Shown: positions 1 through 5,877 of the stretch, piece after piece
Numbering within the stretch: the first letter of the stretch is position 1
Layout: each line of letters begins with the position of its first letter
Source: Anaerolineales bacterium
Lineage (GTDB): Bacteria > Chloroflexota > Anaerolineae > Anaerolineales > DRMV01
Reading direction: 5' to 3'
NCBI GenBank assembly: GCA_026991215.1
Contig: JALXBY010000060.1
Span: 1 to 7,919, forward strand
DNA length: 7,919 nt
Notes under the pieces: model-generated
What the model saw: the letters and a program-made list of their open reading frames with translations, nothing else
Databases searched by the model: none
What the model was told of the DNA's origin: nothing
Position numbers and translations under genes: made by a program

Positions 1-749
1 TCCAGGCCGCGGTGGCGCGGGCGCTCGCGTTCCAGGCCCAGGTCGCGCACCTGCTGGACGTGGGCGGCGAAAGCACCCGGCCGGGTTCGGAGCCGGTTTC
101 CGAAGACGAGGAGATGCGCCGGGTGCTCCCCGTGGTGGAAGCCCTGGCCGCGGCGGGCCTGGGGCCGATTTCCGTGGATACCTACAAGGCTCGCGTGGCG
201 GAAGCCGCGATTCAGGCCGGGGCCGACCTCATCAACGACGTGTGGGCCATGCGAGCCGACCCGGAGATGGCTTCCGTCGCGGCCTCCCTGGGTGTGCCCA
301 TCGTCTTGATGGACAACCGCAGCCGGCGGGACGCCGTCGTGCACGGCGGACGGCTGGGCGCGCGCTACGAGGGCCAGGAAGTGGGGGATATCGTGGTCGC
401 GGTGCGCCGCCACCTGCAGGAGCGCCTGCTGGCCGCACAGACCGCGGGCGTCCCGGCCCAGCGGGTCATCCTGGACCCAGGCATCGGCTTCGGCAAGACC
501 GTAGCCCAAAACCTGGAACTGATTCGCCGGCTGGACGAACTGCGCGACCTGGGGCGGCCACTGCTGGTCGGCCCTTCTCGCAAGTCCTTCATTGGCTTCA
601 CCCTGAACCTGCCCCCCGAAGAGCGATTGGAAGGCACCGCGGCAGCCGTGGCCGTGAGCATCGCACGGGGCGCGGACATCGTCCGGGTCCACGACGTTCA
701 GGCCATGGTCCGCGTCGCCCGCATGACCGACGCGCTGTTGCGGGGGTAG
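1..749 (+). CDS. folP: Dihydropteroate synthase, 5'-truncated by the window edge
   Basis: The enzyme condenses p-aminobenzoate with hydroxymethyl-dihydropterin pyrophosphate to give dihydropteroate in cytosolic folate synthesis. The reading frame is open from the left edge (first whole codon at 3), so the amino terminus, including the usual NVTPDSFSDGG strand, lies outside. The family motifs appear in order: DVGGESTRPG (57-86), SVDT before the aGAdliNDV strand (Asn-Asp at 234-239), LMDNRSR, DPGIGFGK (474-497), GPSRKSF (570-590), and the final VRVHDV (681-698), which carries the C-terminal Arg/His of the active site. These cover the pterin and sulfonamide/pABA site loops except the first. GTG at 12 is only an internal codon, not a real start. 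The TAG stop lies in the first unit of a heptamer repeat array. No terminator is visible after it. The family assignment is very secure. Confidence 0.96.
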   Translation, partial: QAAVARALAFQAQVAHLLDVGGESTRPGSEPVSEDEEMRRVLPVVEALAAAGLGPISVDTYKARVAEAAIQAGADLINDVWAMRADPEMASVAASLGVPIVLMDNRSRRDAVVHGGRLGARYEGQEVGDIVVAVRRHLQERLLAAQTAGVPAQRVILDPGIGFGKTVAQNLELIRRLDELRDLGRPLLVGPSRKSFIGFTLNLPPEERLEGTAAAVAVSIARGADIVRVHDVQAMVRVARMTDALLRG

Positions 750-803
750 CAGTCGGCAGTCAGCAGTCGGCAGTCGGCGGTCAGCAGTCGGCGGTCGGCG
801 GGC
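748..803. repeat. Eight tandem 7-bp repeats, consensus RGCRGTC
   Basis: Units read AGCAGTC, GGCAGTC, AGCAGTC, GGCAGTC, GGCGGTC, AGCAGTC, GGCGGTC and a degenerate GGCGGGC, without gaps. The last two bases of the folP stop TAG (747-749) form the start of unit one. Variation is confined to purine transitions at positions 1 and 4, except for one change in the last unit. The array is non-coding in the folP frame because the stop precedes it. I associate such heptamer arrays, which translate as QSAV-like strings in other frames, with Chloroflexota and other environmental genomes. Their function is not known to me. Confidence 0.85.
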
Positions 804-837
804 TGCCGAGCGGTCATGCTGTGCCCGTCCGTTGTGG

Positions 838-843
838 TATCAT
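838..843 (+). promoter_or_regulatory. Possible extended -10 element (TGG-TATCAT) ahead of the Gls24-fakA operon
   Basis: TATCAT differs from TATAAT at one base and is preceded by TGG, as in an extended -10 site. The hexamer at the usual -35 distance is poor, so this is only a suggestion. It lies about 84 bases before the Gls24 start and beyond the repeat array. It would give the operon a promoter separate from folP. A similar GGTATGAT occurs near the right edge of the window. Confidence 0.3.
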
Positions 844-914
844 CGCCCCTACCTTGGGCCATTGGTGTTGTGTAATCTTTGTGCAGGGACGCCCCACCGT
901 CCGAACATGTGCGC

Positions 915-922
915 GGGAGAGG
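915..922 (+). promoter_or_regulatory. Ribosome binding site deciding the Gls24 start
   Basis: The purine run GGGAGAGG ends four bases before the ATG at 927. It favours this start over the in-frame GTG at 879, whose extra 16 residues have no family resemblance and whose upstream sequence (TGTAATCTTT) lacks a binding site. Confidence 0.7.
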
Positions 923-926
923 CATC

Positions 927-1310
927 ATGCGTACGGAAGAACGGACACCCCTGGGCAGCATCCACATTTCCCCCAAGGCCATTGCCACGCTGGTCTATCA
1001 CGCAGTGCAGCGGACGTATGGCGTGGTGGGCCTCGCGCCCAAGCACCGCTGGCAGCGGCTGACCCATCTCCTGGTGCGGGACCCGGAGCAGGGCGTACAC
1101 ATCACCCACGACGAAGAGGGCCTGGAAATCGACGTCTACATCGTGGTGGAATATGGGGTCAACCTCCGGGCCGTGGCCAACAGCGTGGCCAACCAGGTGC
1201 GGTACGAAGTGGAACGAGCGCTGGGCCTGCCGGTTAAAGCAGTAAACGTGCATGTGCGGGGGCTGCGCTTCGAAAACACCACACCGCAGGACGAGGAACC
1301 ACGGCCATGA
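927..1310 (+). CDS. Gls24/Asp23 family protein (YloU-like)
   Basis: A 127-residue soluble protein. A single Asp23/Gls24 domain (DUF322) covers about residues 10-112. It begins GSIHISPKAIATLV, includes the family's GVVGLAPK turn, then a central beta segment (LEIDVYIVVEYGV), a helix (NLRAVANSVANQVRYEVERALG), and closes with the VNVHVRGLRF strand. There are no membrane segments and no catalytic motif. In Firmicutes, YloU-type members sit directly before the fatty acid kinase gene yloV/fakA. The same order holds here, with its TGA stop overlapping the ATG of fakA (ATGA), so the two are almost certainly co-transcribed and translationally coupled. Asp23 of Staphylococcus is membrane-associated and linked to envelope stress. 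The role of this short form is unknown, and an accessory role to FakA or the envelope is inference. Confidence 0.88.
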   Translation: MRTEERTPLGSIHISPKAIATLVYHAVQRTYGVVGLAPKHRWQRLTHLLVRDPEQGVHITHDEEGLEIDVYIVVEYGVNLRAVANSVANQVRYEVERALGLPVKAVNVHVRGLRFENTTPQDEEPRP

Positions 1311-3007
1311 GCGGCTATCGGGCACAACCCAATCCTGCGCGTCGGGCCCGGCTGAGCCGGACGCGGGTGGATGGGCAGGCGTTCAAGAAACTGGTCGAGG
1401 CCGGGTTGACCTGGCTTCGGACCCATCGGGAAGTGGTCAACCGCCTCAACGTGTACCCCATCCCGGATGGCGACACCGGCACCAACATGGTGCTGACCCT
1501 GGAAGACGCGTACCAGGCCATCGCCAACCTGCCCGAAACCCACTTCGGCAAGGTGGCCCAGGCCCTGGCCCAGGGCGCGCTGCTGGGCGCGCGGGGGAAC
1601 TCCGGCGTGATTCTCTCCCAAATCCTCCGGGGGTTCGCCAGGGCCGTAGCCGAGCAGCCTGTGCTGGACGTCCAGGGCTTCGTGCAGGGCCTGCAGCAGG
1701 CCCGGGAGACCGCATATCGCGGCGTGGTCCGGCCCGTCGAAGGCACCATCCTCACGGTGATTCGGATGACCGCGCAGGCCGTGCAGGACGCCTACGACGG
1801 AGGCCAGGACGACCTGATTTCCCTTTTGGAAACCGCGGTGGCCGCGGCCCACGACGCGGTCGAGCAAACCCCGGAGATGCTGGACGTGCTCCGGGAGGCC
1901 GGCGTGGTGGACGCGGGGGGCAAGGGCCTCTTCTTCTTCCTGGAAGGCATGCTGCGCTGGATCGACGGCCTGCCCCTGGACAGGCCCACCGTGGAAGTGC
2001 TCCCTATGGCCCACCTGGACCTGAGCCAGCAGGAAGAACTCATCGAACCGGGCCAGGACTTCGAGGTCGTGGTGGACTTCCGCCCCGGCCCGGACTTCGA
2101 CCTGGAAGCCTTCTACCGAACGTTGGAGACCATGGGCACGGCCATCCAGGTGGGCGAAGGCGAGGGCATGTACCGGATGCACATCCACGTCCCCCTGGAG
2201 CGCCGCTACGACCCCATCGAGTACATCATGGGCATTGGGACCGTGCTCAAGGTGCACATGGAAAACCTGCAGGTCCAGGTCGAGGAGCAGGCCCAGCAGC
2301 GGGAGGCGGTGGAAGACTTTCCGCACCTGGCCCTGGAGAACGCGGAGGCCGGGAAACCCGCGGTGGTGGCCGTGGCTCCAGGGCCGGGCATCGCCCGGGT
2401 CTTCCTCAATTTGGGCGCCGCGGCCATCGTCAAGGGCGGGCAGACCATGAACCCCAGCGTGCAGGACTTCCTGAACGCCATGGACCTGCTGCCCACGGAC
2501 AAAATCCTGATTCTCCCCAACAACAAGAACGTGCTTCTCGCGGCCAAGGAGGTCGCGGGCTTCACCGTACGGGATGTGCGGGTCGTGCCCACCCGGACGG
2601 TGGCCCAGGGCCTGGCTGCGATGGTGGCCTTCGATGCCGAGCAGCCTCTGGACGCCCTGCAACAGCGCATGGAAGCCGCGATGCAGGACGTGCGCAGCGG
2701 GGCCATCACCCGGGCCACCCGCACGACGCAAATCGAAGGCGTGGACGTGCGGGAAGGTCAATACATCGCGCTTTTGGATGAGAAACTGGTCCTGGCCGCG
2801 GACGGCCTGGAAGAGGCCCTCATGGGACTGTTGCGCCGCCTCCCCGCGGAGGACTACGAATTGCTCACCCTGTTCTACGGCGAAGGGGTGGACGCGAGCC
2901 TGGCTCATCGCCTGGCCGATGCCATCCGGGAAGCCTACCCCGACCTGGAGGTGGAACTCCATTACGGGGGCCAGCCTCATTATGCGTTCATCCTGGCGGT
3001 GGAATGA
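1307..3007 (+). CDS. fakA: Fatty acid kinase subunit A (DAK2 domain, YloV family)
   Basis: A 566-residue cytosolic protein, the usual family length. FakA phosphorylates fatty acids held by a FakB (DegV) partner, feeding exogenous acyl chains into phospholipid synthesis. The N-terminal DAK2 kinase domain (about residues 15-205) carries VYPIPDGDTGTNM with the metal/ATP-binding Asp54 and Asp56, and the GARGNSGVILSQ loop (94-105). A middle domain follows and contains the MHIHVP segment (His292, His294), which matches the HIH region of known FakA proteins. The C-terminal EDD/DegV-like domain (about 340-566) includes GGQTMNPS (377-384), KILILPNNKN and the closing YAFILAVE. The start is fixed by the 4-base ATGA overlap with the Gls24 gene. 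No fakB lies in the window, so the partner must be elsewhere. A very long open frame on the opposite strand is a codon-bias artefact. Confidence 0.93.
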   Translation: MSGYRAQPNPARRARLSRTRVDGQAFKKLVEAGLTWLRTHREVVNRLNVYPIPDGDTGTNMVLTLEDAYQAIANLPETHFGKVAQALAQGALLGARGNSGVILSQILRGFARAVAEQPVLDVQGFVQGLQQARETAYRGVVRPVEGTILTVIRMTAQAVQDAYDGGQDDLISLLETAVAAAHDAVEQTPEMLDVLREAGVVDAGGKGLFFFLEGMLRWIDGLPLDRPTVEVLPMAHLDLSQQEELIEPGQDFEVVVDFRPGPDFDLEAFYRTLETMGTAIQVGEGEGMYRMHIHVPLERRYDPIEYIMGIGTVLKVHMENLQVQVEEQAQQREAVEDFPHLALENAEAGKPAVVAVAPGPGIARVFLNLGAAAIVKGGQTMNPSVQDFLNAMDLLPTDKILILPNNKNVLLAAKEVAGFTVRDVRVVPTRTVAQGLAAMVAFDAEQPLDALQQRMEAAMQDVRSGAITRATRTTQIEGVDVREGQYIALLDEKLVLAADGLEEALMGLLRRLPAEDYELLTLFYGEGVDASLAHRLADAIREAYPDLEVELHYGGQPHYAFILAVE

Positions 3008-3064
3008 AGGGCGTTTCAGGCATGGTTCGCGAGGTGTACCCTGTTCGGTTCCGGAGGCGAGGCC
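3008..3064 (+). other. Junction between fakA and the restriction-modification cassette
   Basis: These 57 bases separate fakA from the methyltransferase. The only clear signal is GGAGGCGAGG (3053-3062), a strong ribosome binding site with GGAGG seven bases before the methyltransferase ATG. I see no terminator hairpin, controller-protein gene or convincing promoter, so the cassette may be read through from the fakA operon. I also see no target-site duplication or mobile-element remnant. Confidence 0.5.
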
Positions 3065-4126
3065 ATGACGGGCGCGGTGCAGCTTCCCTTGAATTTGGAA
3101 CGTCTCCCACCGGATGTGCGAGAACAGTTACGGCGCATTTATGAAGTGCCCACAACCGGCACAGAAGCGTACCTGGAAGTGGACCGGGTGTATTTGGGGG
3201 ATGCTCGCGACCTGCTCAAACGCATCCGCCCGAACAGCGTGGCCCTGAGCGTATGGTCCCCGCCCTATTTCGTCGGGAAGTCTTATGAGAAAGACCTGTC
3301 TTTTGAGGAATGGCAGGACCTTCTGGCCACGGTGATTCGTCTTCATTTCCCCATCATCAAGCCAGGTGGGTTTCTGGCCATCAATATCGCGGACATCCTG
3401 ACCTTCAAGGACCCGACCATGCCCCGCGTTCAGGCCGAAGTCATCTCGGCCCGCAAAATCAACCTGACCCGGGAGCAAATTCTCGCGGTCAAGGAAAAAT
3501 ACCCCCACTTCAACCGATACGACTTGGCCCGGTACTTTGGCGTTAGCGAGCAGACCATTGACCGCCGCCTTCATGGGAACAACGTGCGCGGTGGCAAGTA
3601 TGCGACGCAAACGCGCGTCAAGCTGGTCGGCGGCCTCATTGAACAATGGGGCAGCGAAGCCGGATTTTACCTTTATGACCGCCGCATTTGGGTCAAGGAC
3701 CCGGCCTGGAAGAACTCCCGCTGGGTCAGCATGAGCTATCGTTCGGTGGACGAATTCGAATACATCTACATTTTCTGGAAACCGGGCATCACCCGCGTGG
3801 ACCGACGGAAGTTGAGCAAGCAAGAATGGAAGGAATGGGGCTCCAGGGCTGTGTGGTACATCCCTTCCGTGCGGGCCAACGACGACCATGAAGCCAAATT
3901 CCCCCTGGATCTTCCCCGCCGGCTCATTCGGCTGCTCACAGAACCGGGCGATATTGTTCTGGATTGCTTCCTCGGCAGCGGCACCACGGCCGTTGCCGCC
4001 CTTTTGGAAGACCGCCACTTCATCGGGATTGAAATCGTCCCCAAATACGTCGAGCTGGCAAAACGGAACATCGCCCATGCCCTGGCCGAGAAAGCACGAG
4101 GGGCCTATCATGCTGCTTCGTCCTGA
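3065..4126 (+). CDS. Site-specific DNA methyltransferase, beta class, probably N4-cytosine (modification subunit of SfiI-like system)
   Basis: A 353-residue DNA methyltransferase. The catalytic motif IV SPPY (residues 65-68) comes before the S-adenosylmethionine motif I, DCFLGSGTT (300-308), which is followed by the FIGIEI strand. This permuted order defines the beta class. SPPY rather than DPPY/NPPY suggests N4-methylcytosine as product (family knowledge, not proof). After the KPGGFLAINIAD strand (motif V region, about 99-110) is a long insert. Residues 150-172 of it look like a helix-turn-helix (RYDLARYFGVSEQTIDRRL). It is probably part of target recognition. HEAKFPLDLPRRLI (275-288) resembles motif X. 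The endonuclease gene starts inside its last 17 bases, so the pair is a coupled type II restriction-modification system. The likely target, inferred from the neighbour, is GGCCNNNNNGGCC. ATG at 3065 is supported by a strong ribosome binding site. Confidence 0.9.
   Translation: MTGAVQLPLNLERLPPDVREQLRRIYEVPTTGTEAYLEVDRVYLGDARDLLKRIRPNSVALSVWSPPYFVGKSYEKDLSFEEWQDLLATVIRLHFPIIKPGGFLAINIADILTFKDPTMPRVQAEVISARKINLTREQILAVKEKYPHFNRYDLARYFGVSEQTIDRRLHGNNVRGGKYATQTRVKLVGGLIEQWGSEAGFYLYDRRIWVKDPAWKNSRWVSMSYRSVDEFEYIYIFWKPGITRVDRRKLSKQEWKEWGSRAVWYIPSVRANDDHEAKFPLDLPRRLIRLLTEPGDIVLDCFLGSGTTAVAALLEDRHFIGIEIVPKYVELAKRNIAHALAEKARGAYHAASS
4098..4103 (+). promoter_or_regulatory. Ribosome binding site deciding the endonuclease start
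   Basis: GAGGGG lies six bases before the ATG at 4110, inside the methyltransferase coding region. It selects 4110 over upstream in-frame starts such as the ATG at 3888. The residues from 3888 to 4109 are a shadow of the methyltransferase. Confidence 0.75.
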
Positions 4127-4838
4127 CGAGCTCACGCCGCAAATCATCGAGGCCGTGGAGAAAGCCACGCTGCGGTTCGTCGTTCAGGCCCTGTACGACT
4201 TCCGGCGCGAGGCCGTTGAAATTTTTCACGAAGCCCAGCATCTTTACCGAGACCGCATCGCGGATTTAGGGGAAGACATCACCCGCGAGGCGCTGGACCG
4301 TATTGGCACGGCGCAACTCCCCCGCCGCCTTTTAGGACGCATGGACTACAAGAAAGCCCGTTATATCTTCCACCCTGACTATGCCCTCCGCCAGGCTTTG
4401 TTCGTAGATACGAAGACCGAACAGGAACGGGGCTCACTGACCTTGCAACTCTCCCAAACTTCGCTGGAGGTCCGTTTTCAGGGCGAACGTCACCATGGTG
4501 CATTGCCCCCCATCATCCAGTTCGACCCTACCGAATGGTATCTGACCACGACCATCTTCGTGAAGTACGTCTACGCCGGAGGCCGTTCGGACGACCGTTT
4601 CACCCTTGAGGAAATCATCGTGGTGGCCTTGCCAAACGGCTTGTTGCAAGATATATACAACCCCTCCGATGAAGACCACATATGGCGCAAGGGCCGTCAT
4701 GCACCCACACGCGGCGAAGCGTTCCGCATCCGGGTGAGCCTGCAACGGCTCCGCCAGAAGGCTCCGTGGCGCGTCCAAGCCATTCCCTTGACTTCGGATA
4801 AAATCAATCAACCCGTATCCTGGCATGAGGGACGCTAA
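4110..4838 (+). CDS. SfiI-family type II restriction endonuclease
   Basis: A 242-residue protein that I recognise as a homologue of SfiI, the tetrameric enzyme that cuts GGCCNNNNNGGCC and needs two sites. Compared from memory with SfiI, matches run along the whole length: VEKATLRFVVQAL (16-28), EDIT (55-58), MDYKKARY (78-85), LFVDTK (97-102), TLQLSQ (111-116), TTTIFVKYVY (146-155), YNPS (183-186), GRHAPTRGEAFRIRV (195-209) and APWRVQ (218-223). Asp79, Asp100 and Lys102 fall at the same residue numbers as the SfiI active site, which supports both the assignment and the ATG at 4110. It is shorter than SfiI (about 269 residues), mainly at the C-terminus. SfiI Arg109 is Ser here, with Arg107 nearby, so recognition may differ. 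Base composition is visibly less GC-rich than in fakA. It overlaps the methyltransferase by 17 bases. Exact specificity is inference. Confidence 0.9.
   Translation: MLLRPDELTPQIIEAVEKATLRFVVQALYDFRREAVEIFHEAQHLYRDRIADLGEDITREALDRIGTAQLPRRLLGRMDYKKARYIFHPDYALRQALFVDTKTEQERGSLTLQLSQTSLEVRFQGERHHGALPPIIQFDPTEWYLTTTIFVKYVYAGGRSDDRFTLEEIIVVALPNGLLQDIYNPSDEDHIWRKGRHAPTRGEAFRIRVSLQRLRQKAPWRVQAIPLTSDKINQPVSWHEGR
4827..4832 (+). promoter_or_regulatory. Ribosome binding site deciding the archease start
   Basis: GAGGGA, within the last codons of the endonuclease gene, lies seven bases before ATG 4840. An earlier in-frame ATG at 4825 has no such site, so 4840 is preferred. The endonuclease TAA ends at 4838, leaving one base between the genes, which suggests translational coupling. 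Confidence 0.65.
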
Positions 4839-4839
4839 C

Positions 4840-5253
4840 ATGCCCCCTTCCCCTGCTGGCTTCCGGGAATTGGAACACACCGCGGATTGGGCGCTGGAGG
4901 TCTGGGCGCCCAGCCTGGAGGAACTGCTGGCCCAGGCCGCGCGGGGGATGTACGCCCTGGCCGGCATGGAACTGGCTTCAGGCCCCCGCGTGCGCCGCAC
5001 CTTCACCCTTCCGTATGAGGACCCCGAAACCCTCCTGGTGGACTTCCTGAACCACCTGCTCTACCTGGCCGAAGTCGAGAACCTGGGGTTCGACACCTTC
5101 GACCTGCGGTTGGAAGGCGATACCCTCCACGCCACGGTGGAAGGCGCGCCCCTGGCCCGCGTGGAGAAGGCCATCAAAGCCGCGACCTTCCACAACCTGC
5201 GGGTGACCCGCGACCAGGACCGATGGTCCACCGTGGTGGTGTTCGACGTGTAA
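4840..5253 (+). CDS. Archease
   Basis: A 137-residue cytosolic protein of the archease family (PF01951). Archeases activate the RNA ligase RtcB, promoting its guanylylation, in tRNA splicing or RNA repair. Family features are: the opening FRELEHTADWALEV with HTAD at residues 13-16, the LEELLAQAARGMYAL helix, the LLVDFLNHLLYLAE helix (65-78), the IKAATFHNL segment (112-120), and the terminal VVVFDV with the conserved penultimate-region Asp136. The length is normal for the family. No rtcB is in the window. The gene begins one base after the SfiI-like endonuclease stop, yet its GC-rich codon use resembles fakA rather than the restriction genes. It is therefore probably an old chromosomal gene that the cassette landed in front of (inference). 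Confidence 0.92.
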   Translation: MPPSPAGFRELEHTADWALEVWAPSLEELLAQAARGMYALAGMELASGPRVRRTFTLPYEDPETLLVDFLNHLLYLAEVENLGFDTFDLRLEGDTLHATVEGAPLARVEKAIKAATFHNLRVTRDQDRWSTVVVFDV

Positions 5254-5292
5254 GCGGGTGGGTACCCACTTCCCTCGGTTTGGTGGCTGACG

Positions 5293-5877
5293 ATGCGCAC
5301 GATTCTCGTCCTGCTCCCCCTGGTGGGCGGGCTGTTCCCGGCCATGGCCTGGGACTGGCGGTTGATGCTCCTGGGCGTGGCCCTGGCCGAGGCAGGTGCG
5401 GCTCGGTATTTGCTGGCCCTGTGGCCCACACCCATGGCCATCAGCCTGTGGGTGGCCGGATGGGCGGCCCTGCTCTTCATCGGGTGGGGGCAACTGCAGC
5501 GCATGCGGGTGGAAGCCGAACAGCCGGAGGCCTGGGGCGGCCCGCTGTTCCGCTTCACGATTATTGGCTTCCTCTTGCTCCTGATTTGGTCCAACATGGA
5601 GACCGTGGTGCTACCCAACCTGCCTGAACCCATGGAAGTGGCCCCGGCCTGGGCCGGCCTGGGCCTGATGATTGCCGGCACCCTCCACATGGCCATGACC
5701 CAGCATCCCTATCGGGTCGTGCTCTCCCTGATGAACATCGTGACGGGCTTCGTGGTGCTCTATGCCCATGTGGAATACTCGTGGCTGCTCACCGTGTTGT
5801 TGGTTGGGGTCAAGACCTTCCTGGGCGGCACCGGCGGGTACACGCTGGCGCATCCCGGTTCGGGGCGAACACCATGA
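5293..5877 (+). CDS. Small multi-pass membrane protein, possibly a HyfE/NuoK-like antiporter-complex subunit
   Basis: A 194-residue, strongly hydrophobic protein with about seven predicted membrane segments (roughly residues 2-19, 23-43, 47-66, 86-104, 118-136, 140-160 and 162-178). A charged loop (RMRVEAEQPE, 70-79) separates the first three from the rest. Glu33 and Glu161 lie in or at membrane segments. I do not recognise the family with certainty. The partnership with a NuoN/MrpD-like protein, into whose ATG its TGA overlaps, together with the segment HPYRVVLSLMNIVTGFVVLY, suggests a HyfE- or NuoK/MrpC-like small subunit of an ion-translocating membrane complex. That is inference. Start ATG 5293 has a modest GGTGG six bases upstream and lies 39 bases after archease, so it may share that transcript. 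Confidence 0.6.
   Translation: MRTILVLLPLVGGLFPAMAWDWRLMLLGVALAEAGAARYLLALWPTPMAISLWVAGWAALLFIGWGQLQRMRVEAEQPEAWGGPLFRFTIIGFLLLLIWSNMETVVLPNLPEPMEVAPAWAGLGLMIAGTLHMAMTQHPYRVVLSLMNIVTGFVVLYAHVEYSWLLTVLLVGVKTFLGGTGGYTLAHPGSGRTP

Noticed and set aside
748..803. CRISPR array
   Set aside because: The units are 7 bases, directly abutting, with no spacers. It is a simple tandem repeat.
879..926. GTG start for the Gls24 gene
   Set aside because: The extension has no similarity to the family and no ribosome binding site, whereas ATG 927 follows GGGAGAGG.
242..2781. Long plus-strand frames in a second register across folP, Gls24 and fakA (242-1237 and 1252-2781)
   Set aside because: They are Gly/Arg/Pro-rich shadow translations, overlap well-supported genes in another frame, and have no family resemblance or ribosome binding sites.
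1136..2980. Open frame of 614 codons on the minus strand opposite fakA
   Set aside because: The plus strand encodes an unmistakable FakA across the same bases. The antisense product is a His/Gln/Gly-rich string with no recognisable domain, as expected from strong GC bias at third codon positions.
3888..4109. N-terminal extension of the endonuclease to ATG 3888
   Set aside because: The extra 74 residues are an out-of-frame reading of the methyltransferase. ATG 4110 has GAGGGG upstream and gives residue numbers that coincide with SfiI.
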